A stretch of DNA of 64,000 nucleotides from Litorimonas sp051251645 (GTDB lineage: Bacteria > Pseudomonadota > Alphaproteobacteria > Caulobacterales > Maricaulaceae). The stretch lies in contig JBPOEY010000002.1 in assembly GCA_051251645.1 (NCBI GenBank), positions 186,001 to 250,000 of the forward strand, given 5' to 3'. This document shows, in pieces, positions 8,970-18,025 of this stretch (position 1 is its first letter; every line of letters starts with the position of its first letter). Below the pieces are notes generated by a model, which ran no database searches, was not told the origin of the DNA, and saw only the letters and a program-made list of their open reading frames with translations. Position numbers and translations under genes: made by a program.

Positions 8970-9848
8970 ATGAGTTCAAAAGTCCGTATTGCCGTCCTGC
9001 CCGTTGCAGGATTCGGAACCCGCGTCCTGCCGGCCACGAAAGTCGTGCCCAAAGAAATGCTACCCATCGTGGACCGCCCGGCGCTACAATATGTGGTCGA
9101 TGAAGCGCTCGACGCAGGAATCGAACATATCGTCTTTATTACGGGCCGTAACAAAGGCGCGATTGAGGATTATTTTGATGAAGCTTTTGAACTTGAACAG
9201 GCGCTCATCAAAAAGAACAAGATCGATCTCGCTGATGAATTAAAACGGATGCGCCCGCGCGAAGGGACGATGAGCTTTATTCGTCAGCAAGCAGCACGAG
9301 GCCTTGGCCATGCCGTATGGTGCGCGCGCGACATTGTCGGCGATCAGCCGTTCGCCGTGTTGCTCCCCGACGTGATCGTCAAAGCCGAAAAAGGCTGTCT
9401 CAAACAAATGATGGAGGCTTACGCCGATGTCGGCGGCAATATCATCGCCGTCGATGAAGTTCCGGAAGCCGAGGTCAGAAAATATGGTGTCATCGCGCCA
9501 AAAGGGCAGATGGATGGTCCGCTGATCGCTATGTCCGGCATGGTCGAAAAACCCGCCATCAAAGACGCACCGTCGCGCTATAAAATCACGGGGCGCTATA
9601 TCCTCCAGCCGAAAGTCATGGAGCTGCTCGCCACGCAAGAGGCCGGGGCCGGTGGCGAGGTCCAACTGACCGACGCCATGGCGCGTGCGATGGAAGGCGG
9701 CTCACCCTTCCATGCATTTGCATATGAGGGGCAGGATTATGATTGCGGATCTAAGCTCGGCTATTTCGAAGCCGTGCTCGCCCATGCGCTCGATCATCCA
9801 GAGATTAAAGACGGGGCGCGCGCCTTAGTCAAAGCGGCGCAAGGCTAA
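8970..9848 (+). CDS. galU: UTP-glucose-1-phosphate uridylyltransferase
   Basis: Makes UDP-glucose from UTP and glucose-1-phosphate for glycolipids, capsule and trehalose-type sugars. The 292-residue product starts at the ATG at 8970, which has AAGGAGAG just upstream. The nucleotidyltransferase signature GFGTRVLPATKVVPKEMLPI is at about residues 13-32, followed by VDRPALQYVVDEA. The later GGEVQLTDAM and DCGSKLGY stretches are typical of bacterial GalU. It stands alone, divergent from the hydroxylase, with about 250 bases between that hold no evident gene. Confidence 0.95.
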   Translation: MSSKVRIAVLPVAGFGTRVLPATKVVPKEMLPIVDRPALQYVVDEALDAGIEHIVFITGRNKGAIEDYFDEAFELEQALIKKNKIDLADELKRMRPREGTMSFIRQQAARGLGHAVWCARDIVGDQPFAVLLPDVIVKAEKGCLKQMMEAYADVGGNIIAVDEVPEAEVRKYGVIAPKGQMDGPLIAMSGMVEKPAIKDAPSRYKITGRYILQPKVMELLATQEAGAGGEVQLTDAMARAMEGGSPFHAFAYEGQDYDCGSKLGYFEAVLAHALDHPEIKDGARALVKAAQG

Positions 9849-9869
9849 GTCCTGCGTTCTGAGGCCATG

Positions 9870-10184
9870 TCACTGACCCGCTAAATCCGCTAGTAATTCC
9901 CCTGCAAAAATCACTTCACTGGGTTCACACAGGTCGGCCCAATCGAGGCGCATTTCAACAAAATCAAGCTTGGGCTCATGCTCCGCTGACGCTTCAAAAA
10001 CCGCCAGCGAGGGCCATTGCGCATAGGCAAAGAAGACGCCCGCATTATCTTGGTGCAAGTGCGACCCGAGCGCCCCGCATTCACGTTTCAGATAGTCGGT
10101 GATACCAGACCAGGTTTTGACGAAGCGCGCATTGGTCTCCGCTGACGGTTGGCTCAATGTGAAACGGTAGACGATACAATACAT
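9870..10184 (-). CDS. Small ABM-like (dimeric alpha-beta barrel) protein
   Basis: A 104-residue cytosolic protein of the antibiotic-biosynthesis-monooxygenase or stress-barrel type. The clues are the N-terminal strand MYCIVYRFTL, the middle SHLHQDNAGVFFAYAQWPS strand pair and a helix after VFEASAEH. Such barrels include small oxygenases, isomerases and orphan proteins. No catalytic residue can be assigned. It is convergent with galU and apparently monocistronic. The fold call is moderate and the function is unknown. Confidence 0.55.
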   Translation of the reverse strand: MYCIVYRFTLSQPSAETNARFVKTWSGITDYLKRECGALGSHLHQDNAGVFFAYAQWPSLAVFEASAEHEPKLDFVEMRLDWADLCEPSEVIFAGELLADLAGQ

Positions 10185-10282
10185 AAGACAGAGATAAGCA
10201 CATTCCGGCCTATTTCAACAATATCTGATAGCGGCTTACCCAAAGCGGCAGATCAAATTCGACACGCTTTCCCAAGCGAACG

Positions 10283-11236
10283 TTAGCGTTGCACGCCCGT
10301 CTGTGTGGCCATCGGCGTCATACTGTCACTGGTCATACCGTGGATCATGCCGACCGTTGAGTGAACGGCGGCAAAACTGCCATTTGCGTCAACGGCGACG
10401 ATACCGCCCTGCCCATCACGCCCCGGACCGGCGGCGTCCATCCCATCGATGACGGCTTGAGTAGCTATGCTCAGTGATTGCGTGCCATAATCCATACGCG
10501 CGGCGACAGAGCGCAGCGCCGTATGGCGGATGAAATACTCGCCGTGGCCTGTCGCGGAACCAGCCATCACGCCATTCGCCGCATAGACGCCCGCACCGAT
10601 GATTGGGCTATCGCCGACACGACCCGGAATTTTGGAGCCATACCCCCCTGTTGACGTCCCAGCCGCCAGATCACCGCAGCGGTCCAATACGGCGGCGCCA
10701 ACTGTGCCATGTTCTTTAACTTCTTGGCTCTTCATCCGGGTGAAATAGTCTTCCGGCACAATTGTTTCCGCGCCCAAGGCCGTGACCGCGACTTCACCGC
10801 GGTCGCCAACCATCATCACGTGGCGCGTATTATCCATGACCAGACGCGCCGCGCTGATCGGATTTTTAATCCTGCGTTGCGACGCCACCGCCCCAGCGTC
10901 CAAGGTCCGGCCATCCATGATCGAGGCGTCCGTTTCGACATAGCCGGCGCTATTGGTAATCGCAGCCTTACCCGCATTGAACAGCCCCGAATCCTCCATC
11001 GCGACCAACGCCGCTTCGACTATGTCGATGGCGCGCGCGCCGGCGTCCAGTTCCGTGCGCCGCTCAGCCAGCATCGTTTCAATAAAAGCGAGCCGTTCCG
11101 GATGGATTTGGCCCGAGGACGTGCCGCCATGGACGATGATAGCAAAGCGGGTGCGCGCATCGCAGTCAGTCTCTTGCGCAAAAGCAGGCGTCGCAGCTGT
11201 GGCAAGGAGGAGAGCGGCAAGAAAATATTTGGTCAT
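10283..11236 (-). CDS. iaaA: Isoaspartyl peptidase / L-asparaginase, periplasmic
   Basis: An Ntn-hydrolase that cleaves isoaspartyl dipeptides and asparagine. The 317-residue precursor has a signal peptide (MTKYFLAALLLATAATPAFA). The alpha subunit contains IIVHGGTSSG. Autocleavage is expected before the Thr of HGTVGAAVLDRCG (about residue 178), which becomes the nucleophile. The downstream STGGYGSKIPGRVGDSPIIG and SATGHGEYFIR are the usual substrate-binding segments. The export signal implies a periplasmic scavenging role, as with the plant-type enzymes of Gram-negatives. Confidence 0.92.
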   Translation of the reverse strand: MTKYFLAALLLATAATPAFAQETDCDARTRFAIIVHGGTSSGQIHPERLAFIETMLAERRTELDAGARAIDIVEAALVAMEDSGLFNAGKAAITNSAGYVETDASIMDGRTLDAGAVASQRRIKNPISAARLVMDNTRHVMMVGDRGEVAVTALGAETIVPEDYFTRMKSQEVKEHGTVGAAVLDRCGDLAAGTSTGGYGSKIPGRVGDSPIIGAGVYAANGVMAGSATGHGEYFIRHTALRSVAARMDYGTQSLSIATQAVIDGMDAAGPGRDGQGGIVAVDANGSFAAVHSTVGMIHGMTSDSMTPMATQTGVQR

Positions 11237-11267
11237 GAGACCTGACTGACGCGTGTCCGCGAGACCG

Positions 11268-12518
11268 TCAAGCCGGGAGTGTGCGCAAGGCCGCCTCTAC
11301 GAAAGCCCGTTCTGCCGCGCCGTCGATCAGATCCAAAGCTGAGATCATATGGGCCCTTGCTTGGGTCATGTTACCAAGGTTGCGATACAACTCGGCTTTG
11401 GCCAAGTGCCACCCCACATGACCGGAAAGATCGCTATGATGATCCAAAGTTTCGAGTGCGTTCAATCCAGCTTGAGCCCCGTTTAATCGCGCCAAAACAA
11501 GCGCGCGGTCCACCCCGGCAAAAGGCGCGTGGATCATTCCAGCCAAACAATTATGCAACGCCAGTAAGGCTTGATCACAATTTTGCCCGTCCCGGCGCGC
11601 CACCATGCGGGTCAATTCAATCTGCGCGCGTATCGCGTAGGGCTGAGGCGTTTGCCCGAGCGCGGCAACAGTCTGCATCGCCACTGCGGCGTGGTGCATC
11701 GCGGCGCCCGACCAACGTGAAATCTCTTGGCGATCAAACGGAACGAAACACCCCTCTTCTGATAATCGGGACCGTCGCCGCGCTTCCAGACAATTTAAGA
11801 GAGCCAAGAGCGCCCAACTCTCGGCATCGTCCTGCCCCGCGTCGCAAAGAGCCCCCGTTAATTGCAATGCGTCCCGGCCTAGCGCGTCCGCCTCTGGACC
11901 GCCTGCGGCATCGCGGTAACCCTGCAAATAAATGACTTCGAGTGCAGATCGGACGGCGGACAGCTCGGCCTCGGGTTCAGGCTGGGCCTCCTGATCGCGC
12001 CGCCGTAACTTGCTCCGGGCCCGTGAAAGTCGCTGATAAATTGTCGGCTCGCTGACCAAAAAAGCCCGCGAAATCACCCCGCAATCTAATCCGGCAAGAT
12101 GGAACAGCATGAGCGCGATCTGCTGGTCCTGTGACAGGTTGGGCGCGGCGCAGAGACGGAATAATGCTAACCGCGCCTCCGGCGAGACCTCAAGCGCATC
12201 GTCTTGGGGCTCGGACTGTTGGGACAGAAGCGCCGGCGCGGCCCGCGCCTGGCGAACCTCACGCCGATATTGATCATGCGCCGCATTCAAGGCGACACGG
12301 TAGAGCCAGCCAGAGGGGTTCGCGGGAATGGAGGCGGCCCAACTCCGTTGCGCCCGCAAGGCCGCCTCAGACAAAGCCTCCTCGGCTCGGTCAAGGCAGC
12401 CCAAACGAGCCGTTAAGGCCGACATAACTGGCACACGGTGAGCGGCCCAAGCCGCCTGTAAAGCGGCTGGAGCGGCGTTACATGTCGGCTTCAGCGCGTC
12501 AGGAATCACTCGGCCCAT
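11268..12518 (-). CDS. ECF-type RNA polymerase sigma factor with TPR-like C-terminus (ECF42 group)
   Basis: About 416 residues. Region 2 is at the N-terminus (DRAEEALSEAALRAQRSW, ANPSGWLYRVALNAAHDQYRR). Region 4 is the helix-turn-helix (GVISRAFLVSEPTIYQRLSRARSKLR, about residues 145-170). A long helical extension ends the protein (DAESWALLALLNCLEARRRSRL, then repeated helix pairs). Such an extension plus a preceding DGPF/YCII gene is the described context of ECF42 sigma factors, which lack a classical anti-sigma factor. The start chosen (MGRVIPDAL) overlaps the YCII stop by 20 bases, implying translational coupling. Its targets are unknown. Confidence 0.88.
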   Translation of the reverse strand: MGRVIPDALKPTCNAAPAALQAAWAAHRVPVMSALTARLGCLDRAEEALSEAALRAQRSWAASIPANPSGWLYRVALNAAHDQYRREVRQARAAPALLSQQSEPQDDALEVSPEARLALFRLCAAPNLSQDQQIALMLFHLAGLDCGVISRAFLVSEPTIYQRLSRARSKLRRRDQEAQPEPEAELSAVRSALEVIYLQGYRDAAGGPEADALGRDALQLTGALCDAGQDDAESWALLALLNCLEARRRSRLSEEGCFVPFDRQEISRWSGAAMHHAAVAMQTVAALGQTPQPYAIRAQIELTRMVARRDGQNCDQALLALHNCLAGMIHAPFAGVDRALVLARLNGAQAGLNALETLDHHSDLSGHVGWHLAKAELYRNLGNMTQARAHMISALDLIDGAAERAFVEAALRTLPA

Positions 12519-12852
12519 CAATGCACGGCCACACTTCGACACTGCCATCCTTTAGCATGGGCACTTTGGCGGCCCATTCCAGTGCGGCCTCCATATTGTC
12601 GACCTCAATAATGTAGAAGCCGCCGAGCTGCTCCTGCATTTCGGTATAAGGACCGTCATGGACAGCGGTCTTCGCGCCTGTTCGACGGACAGTCTTGGCT
12701 TGGTCTGGTCCGGCCAGTCCTTCACCGCCCCGGATCACGCCAGCTTTTGCCAACGCCTCACCGTAAGCCATGTGGGCGGCGATGATTTCATTCCAAGCGT
12801 GTTCACTGTCGTAGGCGGCATGGTCCTCATAGATTGCGAGCATATATTGCAT
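12499..12852 (-). CDS. YCII-related DGPF-domain protein
   Basis: A 117-residue dimeric alpha-beta barrel protein with the DGPF-type motif HDGPYTEMQEQLGGFYIIE at about residues 65-83. This family is repeatedly encoded next to ECF42 sigma factors and may take part in signal sensing or an unknown reaction, but no activity is established. It overlaps the sigma gene and lies first, so the two are almost surely one transcript. The ribosome-binding site AGGAGA is 9 bases before the ATG. A 19-bp dyad lies just upstream. Confidence 0.9.
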   Translation of the reverse strand: MQYMLAIYEDHAAYDSEHAWNEIIAAHMAYGEALAKAGVIRGGEGLAGPDQAKTVRRTGAKTAVHDGPYTEMQEQLGGFYIIEVDNMEAALEWAAKVPMLKDGSVEVWPCIDGPSDS

Positions 12853-12878
12853 TTCGGTCTCCTATATCGTCATTTTGA

Positions 12879-12897
12879 ACAGACCAGCATGGCCTGT
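12879..12897. promoter_or_regulatory. 19-bp dyad upstream of the YCII-ECF operon
   Basis: ACAGGCCATGCTGGTCTGT on the minus strand has arms ACAGnCCA / TGGnCTGT. It lies 27 bases upstream of the YCII start, where a promoter-proximal operator would be expected. It could bind a repressor or activator not encoded nearby. A TGTC...CGA pair further upstream could be the sigma factor's own promoter, but that is weak. Confidence 0.4.
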
Positions 12898-12990
12898 CTA
12901 CTTCAAAGACGTTCGGGAGAGACCGATCCTGACAGGACGGACAAGAATTTTAGGCGTTTTCGCTCACTGGCGAAAATCCGTTCGCGAGGG

Positions 12991-14049
12991 TTACTGCATC
13001 TCAGCCAATTTTGCCGCCTGATCTTCGGTGATCAGCGCGTCGATCACATCACCCACCGCGTCGCCCGCGACGATTTTATCGAGATTATACAGCGTCAGAT
13101 TGATCCGGTGATCCGTGACCCGGCCTTGCGGGTAATTATAGGTGCGGATGCGCTCAGACCGGTCACCGGAGCCGATTTGACCGGAGCGAGCTTCGGACCG
13201 TTCAGCGTCCTGTTTGGCCTTCTCCATATCATAAAGCTTCATTTTGAGCAGCCGTTCGGCATTGGCCCGGTTTTGGTGTTGAGATTTGGCATCACAAAAG
13301 ACAACAGTGCCTGTGGGTTCATGCGTCATGCGAACGGCGGAGTCGGTTTTGTTAACGTGCTGCCCGCCCGCTCCGGACGCCCGCAGCGTATCAACGCGCA
13401 CATCATTCATCGAAAACCCAATATCGATATCCTCGACTTCTGGCAGCACGGCGACGGTCGCCGCTGACGTATGCACGCGGCCTTGGGTTTCCGTCACGGG
13501 CACACGCTGCACGCGGTGAACACCGGACTCAAACTTCATCTGACCATAGACGCCCGCACCCGAAATACTGGCTGAGATTTCCTTATACCCGCCCATATCG
13601 GCCTCGGCGGCCGTTTCAATCTCGACCCGCCAGCCTTGGAGGTTGGCGTAGCGTTGATACATGGCAAACAGATCGCCCGCAAAAATAGCCGCTTCGTCCC
13701 CGCCCGTCCCGGCGCGAATTTCCAACACGATGGAGGCTTTATCGTCTTTGTCTTTTGGCAGTAGGAGCAAGGACACGTCACGCTCGAGCGCGGGCAGACT
13801 ATCCTTGAGCGTTTGCAGCTCGTCTTTCGCCATCGCCGCCATTTCAGGATCGTCCATCATGGCCTCAAGATCTTCCATCTCGGCCCGCACGACCATCAAT
13901 TTGCGCACGCCGTCGGCGACAGGTTTCAGCTCGGCATAGTCTTTGCCCAGCTGCACGATTTCGTCGCTCTCCATCGTCACGCCCATACGGGCTTCAATCT
14001 GTTCGAACCGGTCGACGACTTGGCGGAGTTTTTCGTCAGGAATATGCAT
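12991..14049 (-). CDS. prfA: Peptide chain release factor 1
   Basis: RF1 reads UAA and UAG stop codons. It has 352 residues, the normal length. The GGQ motif that enters the peptidyl-transferase centre is in GAGGQHVNKTDSAVRM (about residue 227). The stop-recognition region VPVTETQGRVHTSAATVAV contains the PxT-type tripeptide PVT. Usually prmC follows prfA in alphaproteobacteria. Here prmC is about 45 kb away, with the DUF4167 gene, and a TonB receptor lies on the upstream side instead. Confidence 0.97.
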   Translation of the reverse strand: MHIPDEKLRQVVDRFEQIEARMGVTMESDEIVQLGKDYAELKPVADGVRKLMVVRAEMEDLEAMMDDPEMAAMAKDELQTLKDSLPALERDVSLLLLPKDKDDKASIVLEIRAGTGGDEAAIFAGDLFAMYQRYANLQGWRVEIETAAEADMGGYKEISASISGAGVYGQMKFESGVHRVQRVPVTETQGRVHTSAATVAVLPEVEDIDIGFSMNDVRVDTLRASGAGGQHVNKTDSAVRMTHEPTGTVVFCDAKSQHQNRANAERLLKMKLYDMEKAKQDAERSEARSGQIGSGDRSERIRTYNYPQGRVTDHRINLTLYNLDKIVAGDAVGDVIDALITEDQAAKLAEMQ

Positions 14050-14067
14050 GGCGCGGCAGGTAGGCGC

Positions 14068-16128
14068 TCAATACTCTGCCGTCAAACCCACAAACAGTGT
14101 CCGAGGTCGTCCGGGGAAATAACGCTCATTGCCAAATGCGAAATCAGCGCGGTCCGCATATTTCGTATCAAAGAGATTATCGACCCGTCCGAACAGGCGC
14201 AGCGTGTCTGATAGTTCATAGTCCCCGCGCGCGACGAAAATATCGTGACCGGGGTAAGTTTGCGTGTTCGCTTCACTGGTGAAGTAACGTCCGACATGCC
14301 GCCATTCGATCCCGGCGCCAATCCGGTCGAAATTCGCCATCAGCCGCATTGTGCCCAGCGTATTCGGGGCCGTATCGATATCATTGCCGTCGCGGATATT
14401 GCTGGCCACGTCGTCAAACGCATAGGTTTGGTCAGACACGGCCCATTCACCCGAGGCCGACAACCAATCGGTGAGCGGCGCGGCAAAGGAAAATTCGACC
14501 CCCGTATGCCGCGTTTTGCCATCGACCACATTAAAACCCTCGGCATTGCGGAAGAAGAAATTATCCTTCCACATCGTAAAACCCGTCAGATTAAAGGTGA
14601 AATCAGCACGCCCGTATCGCACGCCACCTTCAAGACTATCGAGCGTTTCTACACCCGCCTGCCCCGGCACTTGGTTTTGCACGACGGCGTAAAGGTCCGT
14701 CGTCTGTGGCGCGCGGGACCCCCGTGCGGCGCGGGCAAACAGCGTCACGTCGCGGCCCGCATCATAGGTCACGCCCAATTTGGGCGTCAGGGTAAAGAAA
14801 TCATCGGCCCGGTCAGGTGTTCGAATAAACCGCCCCGAGACGCCCGGCGCGGCCAAGGTGTCATAATCATAGGACGTATATTCACCGCGGGCCCCAACAT
14901 CGATCCGTAGCCAGTCTAACTCAAAGGATTTTTGTGCGTAACCCGCAAGCACCAAAGCGTCGACTTCATAGTCGAAATGCAGTCCCTGCACGAAGGAAAA
15001 ACGGGTCGGGTTGTCTTGAAATTCATACAAGAAACCTTCCGTATATTCGCCGTCAACTCCTATGGACCAGTCGTCACCGACCAACGCCGTTTGCAGGCCT
15101 AACGACGTGTGGCCGTTTTTCTCGAGCGCTTGGCCCGGTACGAAATGGCGCAAGAAGCGCAGCTCGGCCCGGCGCGCATAAGGCGTCAGGATAAGGCGAT
15201 TATTTCCAATGTTGCGCGATAATTGAATCTGTGCACGGTAGTTTTTGCCGTCACGAAAGGCTTCGGGGTTAGGGTTGGTGAAACGGACAGTATCGTCGCG
15301 GTAAGCATCGGGCCCTTGAATGAAACCCGCAGTTTCCTGATTGAGGTTGTTGAACCCCGCAATCGCGTCGACGTCCCACACGCCGAAATCAGTCTGATAG
15401 CGAAGCTCTGCCTTCTGTTGATCAAAGCCAGATGCGTCCCGGAACCCGTCATCATGGGCAAGACTGAGCGAGGCTCGTAAATCATCCGTCAGATCATGGC
15501 TTACCGTCAGTCGTCCGTAGCCGCGCGCGCTCCCGATGACAGTGGCACGATTACCGCTCCCCGGCTCTGGCGTTACAACATTGACCAAACCATGCACGGC
15601 GTTAGAGCCATATTCCGCTGGGCCGGGGCCTTTAAACACTTCGATCTGTTGCGCGAATTCTGTGCCCGCTTCGAATAGGCCGTTGACGTTGGCGAAGCCG
15701 GCCGCCCGCAACGCGACACCGTTTTCCAGATACAGAAAGCTCCCAGCGCCCGCGCCGCCCGTCAGGACGGGCGAACGGATGGCAGTCAGATGCTCTTGCC
15801 CAGACCCCCGGTGAATATTCACGCCTGCGACGGCATTGAGCGCTTCGGCCGGATGGACCAATACGCGAGCCGCTTCCGCCGGGATCAGGTCGATAGATTC
15901 AGGGCGGTCATCGGCGCGTTCAATGCGGTCCGTGACCGTCACTACATCGCCATTCGCAACAAAGCTCCGGTCCAAAAGTTTTTTCGTATCTTCTGGCGAC
16001 AGCACCATGACAGCCGTTGCGGCGGTGGAACGCTCAATGCGTAACCCACCAGTATAAATTTCACTGTCCTGAGCAAAGGTCGGGGTCACTAACAGCAGGG
16101 TGACGGACAGGCACAAAAAATATTTCAT
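14068..16128 (-). CDS. TonB-dependent outer-membrane receptor
   Basis: A 686-residue receptor with a signal peptide (MKYFLCLSVTLLLVTPTFAQ), a plug domain (EALNAVAGVNIHRGSGQEHL, then VFKGPGPAEYGSNAVHGLVN) and a 22-strand-type barrel ending in FVGLTAEY, with the usual terminal aromatic residue. Its start codon overlaps the TetR stop as ATGA, so receptor and regulator are co-translated. alkB is divergent. TonB receptors that sense or import hydrocarbons are known in Alcanivorax (OmpS). By position this one may serve alkane sensing or uptake, but the ligand cannot be read from the sequence. Confidence 0.92.
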   Translation of the reverse strand: MKYFLCLSVTLLLVTPTFAQDSEIYTGGLRIERSTAATAVMVLSPEDTKKLLDRSFVANGDVVTVTDRIERADDRPESIDLIPAEAARVLVHPAEALNAVAGVNIHRGSGQEHLTAIRSPVLTGGAGAGSFLYLENGVALRAAGFANVNGLFEAGTEFAQQIEVFKGPGPAEYGSNAVHGLVNVVTPEPGSGNRATVIGSARGYGRLTVSHDLTDDLRASLSLAHDDGFRDASGFDQQKAELRYQTDFGVWDVDAIAGFNNLNQETAGFIQGPDAYRDDTVRFTNPNPEAFRDGKNYRAQIQLSRNIGNNRLILTPYARRAELRFLRHFVPGQALEKNGHTSLGLQTALVGDDWSIGVDGEYTEGFLYEFQDNPTRFSFVQGLHFDYEVDALVLAGYAQKSFELDWLRIDVGARGEYTSYDYDTLAAPGVSGRFIRTPDRADDFFTLTPKLGVTYDAGRDVTLFARAARGSRAPQTTDLYAVVQNQVPGQAGVETLDSLEGGVRYGRADFTFNLTGFTMWKDNFFFRNAEGFNVVDGKTRHTGVEFSFAAPLTDWLSASGEWAVSDQTYAFDDVASNIRDGNDIDTAPNTLGTMRLMANFDRIGAGIEWRHVGRYFTSEANTQTYPGHDIFVARGDYELSDTLRLFGRVDNLFDTKYADRADFAFGNERYFPGRPRTLFVGLTAEY

Positions 16129-16733
16129 CAGGAAGGCTGGCTCAAAACATCGGCGATCCGACCGACAAAGTCGATCATCTCTTCGGGGCGGAAATCATCA
16201 AAGGCCATCGCCGCGAACAAATTGGACGCGCCGTAGAGGATGCGGGCTTCGGCGCGGGCCTTGGCCGGATCAGGTGGATTATCAGGCAAAATCGCGACCA
16301 TCCGGTCGATCATTCGGCTCTGAAAATCGAGGTAAGCCGGGCGAATATCTGGATCAAACGACACGCCCCATTTTAGCAGCAACTTGGCCGCATTCGGTTG
16401 CTCCGCCACCATGTTTTGAAAAACACCTGCCAGCTGCAAAATCCGGTGGCGGCGATTGTCAGCCTGCTTTGGCACGCGTTGGAACATGTCGTCGATGAAC
16501 ACCTCCATCTGCACCAACACAGCCGCAACAAGCGCGTCACGGTTCGGGAAATAATTAAACACGGTCGGCGTAGAGACGCCTGCACGCTTGGCAATGTCGC
16601 CATGTCCGGCGCGCTCCAGCCCCATTTCAGCAAAAACGTCGATCGCGGTGTCGAGCAATTGTGCGCGCCGCGCGTCGGGCGAGAGCCGTTTGCGCAGTAC
16701 CACTGTGTTAGATTTAGCAGAAGCCTCACTCAT
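16128..16733 (-). CDS. TetR-family transcriptional regulator
   Basis: A 201-residue regulator. The N-terminal helix-turn-helix is typical (LDTAIDVFAEMGLERAGHGD, then STPTVFNYFPNRDALVAAV). The C-terminal ligand domain is family-specific. The open frame extends upstream, but MSEASAKS at 16733 gives normal length and has AAGG 8 bases before it. It is followed by the TonB receptor with an ATGA overlap and divergent from alkB, so it probably controls both in response to alkane, acyl-CoA or a related effector. Confidence 0.9.
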   Translation of the reverse strand: MSEASAKSNTVVLRKRLSPDARRAQLLDTAIDVFAEMGLERAGHGDIAKRAGVSTPTVFNYFPNRDALVAAVLVQMEVFIDDMFQRVPKQADNRRHRILQLAGVFQNMVAEQPNAAKLLLKWGVSFDPDIRPAYLDFQSRMIDRMVAILPDNPPDPAKARAEARILYGASNLFAAMAFDDFRPEEMIDFVGRIADVLSQPS

Positions 16734-16816
16734 GTCGCGCGCCTTGCCGATTAGGAAGACAGATTTCAAGCACTGTCCGCTTGTCATGGCGGGTTGCCGC
16801 AGCCCGCTCAACCCTA

Positions 16817-16844
16817 TTGACAAAATTATCATTTAAACTAATGA
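16817..16844 (+). promoter_or_regulatory. alkB promoter with overlapping dyad (TetR operator candidate)
   Basis: TTGACA at 16817-16822 and TAATGA at 16839-16844, 16 bases apart, look like -35 and -10 boxes for alkB. The inverted pair TCATT (16829-16833) and AATGA (16840-16844) overlaps the -10. A dyad in this spot, between a TetR gene and its divergent neighbour, is the usual repressor site. Confidence 0.5.
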
Positions 16845-16870
16845 CTGATTTATCAACAAGGACGCGTTTC

Positions 16871-18013
16871 ATGACGACATCAGCCCCCGCGCAACCCCGC
16901 CCCGCGGCGAAACGCCATCTTTGGCTCATTTCGCTAACCTATCCGACACTGCCCTTACTGGGGTTATGGTTGGCGATCACGCTGGACCAACCCGCTTGGG
17001 TTTGGTTGACGACAGCCATCATTTTCATTGTCATGCCAATCCTTGATCACCTCATTGGTGACGATAAAAATGACATTCTCGGCTTGATGGAGGATGAGGC
17101 GAACCAGTCAGTCTTCTACCGCTATATGGTCCATGGACTGCTGCCGCTGATCTACCTCACTTGGCTGGTTGGCGCATGGGCGGCCGTGAGTTTTGATTGG
17201 CCTTTGTGGGCCTATGTGGGGCTCGGCATTAGTCATGGTTGGGGCCTGACGTTTGCGATCAATAGCGCGCACGAAACCGGTCACAAGCCGGATAAGATCA
17301 GCAAATGGGTCGCGCTGCTCATGCTCACCCCGTCGTTTCTGGGTCACTTCCGAGTTGAACATAACACTGGCCATCATAGCGACGTGTCGACGCCGCGCGA
17401 TCACGCGACCGCACGCTTCGGTGAAAGTTATTGGGCCTTCATCACCCGAGAAATTCCAGGTGCGTGGGAACGCAGCTGGCGCATTGAGAGCAAACGCGCC
17501 GCGCGCAAAGGCTATTCGAAATGGTCGCTGAAGAATGAAGTCGTGCAAACGGTTCTACTGCAAATCGCCATCTGGGGTGCCGTCATCGCCATCTTCGGAC
17601 TTGGTGTTCTCCCCTATCTGCTCATCGCGATGGTGATCTCGGTCACCGCCCTGTCGAGCCAGAACTATCTCGCGCATTACGGTCTACTGCGTGACAAGCG
17701 CCCGGACGGAAAATACCTTCCCGCCCGTCCGCAACATAGTTGGAACACAGCAAGCCTTGTGACGAATATCACCAGCTACAATCTCGCGCGGCACAGCGAT
17801 CACCACGCGCATCCGTCGCGCCATTATCAATATCTACGCAACTTCACCGATGTGCCGACCCTGCCCTATGGTTACGGCGCAATGTATTTGCTCGCCTATG
17901 TCCCGCCGCTCTGGCGCCGTGTGATGGATCCCCGTGTGCTCGCGAATGTCGACGGCGATATGAGCAAGGTTCTGACAAAGGAACTGGCAATTGCCGAGGG
18001 CGCAACACGCTGA
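16871..18013 (+). CDS. alkB: Alkane 1-monooxygenase
   Basis: An integral-membrane non-haem di-iron hydroxylase that converts medium-chain n-alkanes to 1-alkanols, first step of alkane use. It has 380 residues from the ATG at 16871 (MTTSAPAQ), which has AAGGA 8-9 bases upstream. About six helices are visible. The histidine boxes are HETGHK, EHNTGHH and LARHSDHHAHPSRHYQ, with the AlkB signature NYLAHYGL between. Electrons come from rubredoxin and rubredoxin reductase, and neither is adjacent. A ferredoxin-reductase-type gene at 34.8 kb is the nearest candidate. Confidence 0.95.
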   Translation: MTTSAPAQPRPAAKRHLWLISLTYPTLPLLGLWLAITLDQPAWVWLTTAIIFIVMPILDHLIGDDKNDILGLMEDEANQSVFYRYMVHGLLPLIYLTWLVGAWAAVSFDWPLWAYVGLGISHGWGLTFAINSAHETGHKPDKISKWVALLMLTPSFLGHFRVEHNTGHHSDVSTPRDHATARFGESYWAFITREIPGAWERSWRIESKRAARKGYSKWSLKNEVVQTVLLQIAIWGAVIAIFGLGVLPYLLIAMVISVTALSSQNYLAHYGLLRDKRPDGKYLPARPQHSWNTASLVTNITSYNLARHSDHHAHPSRHYQYLRNFTDVPTLPYGYGAMYLLAYVPPLWRRVMDPRVLANVDGDMSKVLTKELAIAEGATR

Positions 18014-18025
18014 TAATTGGCGCAA

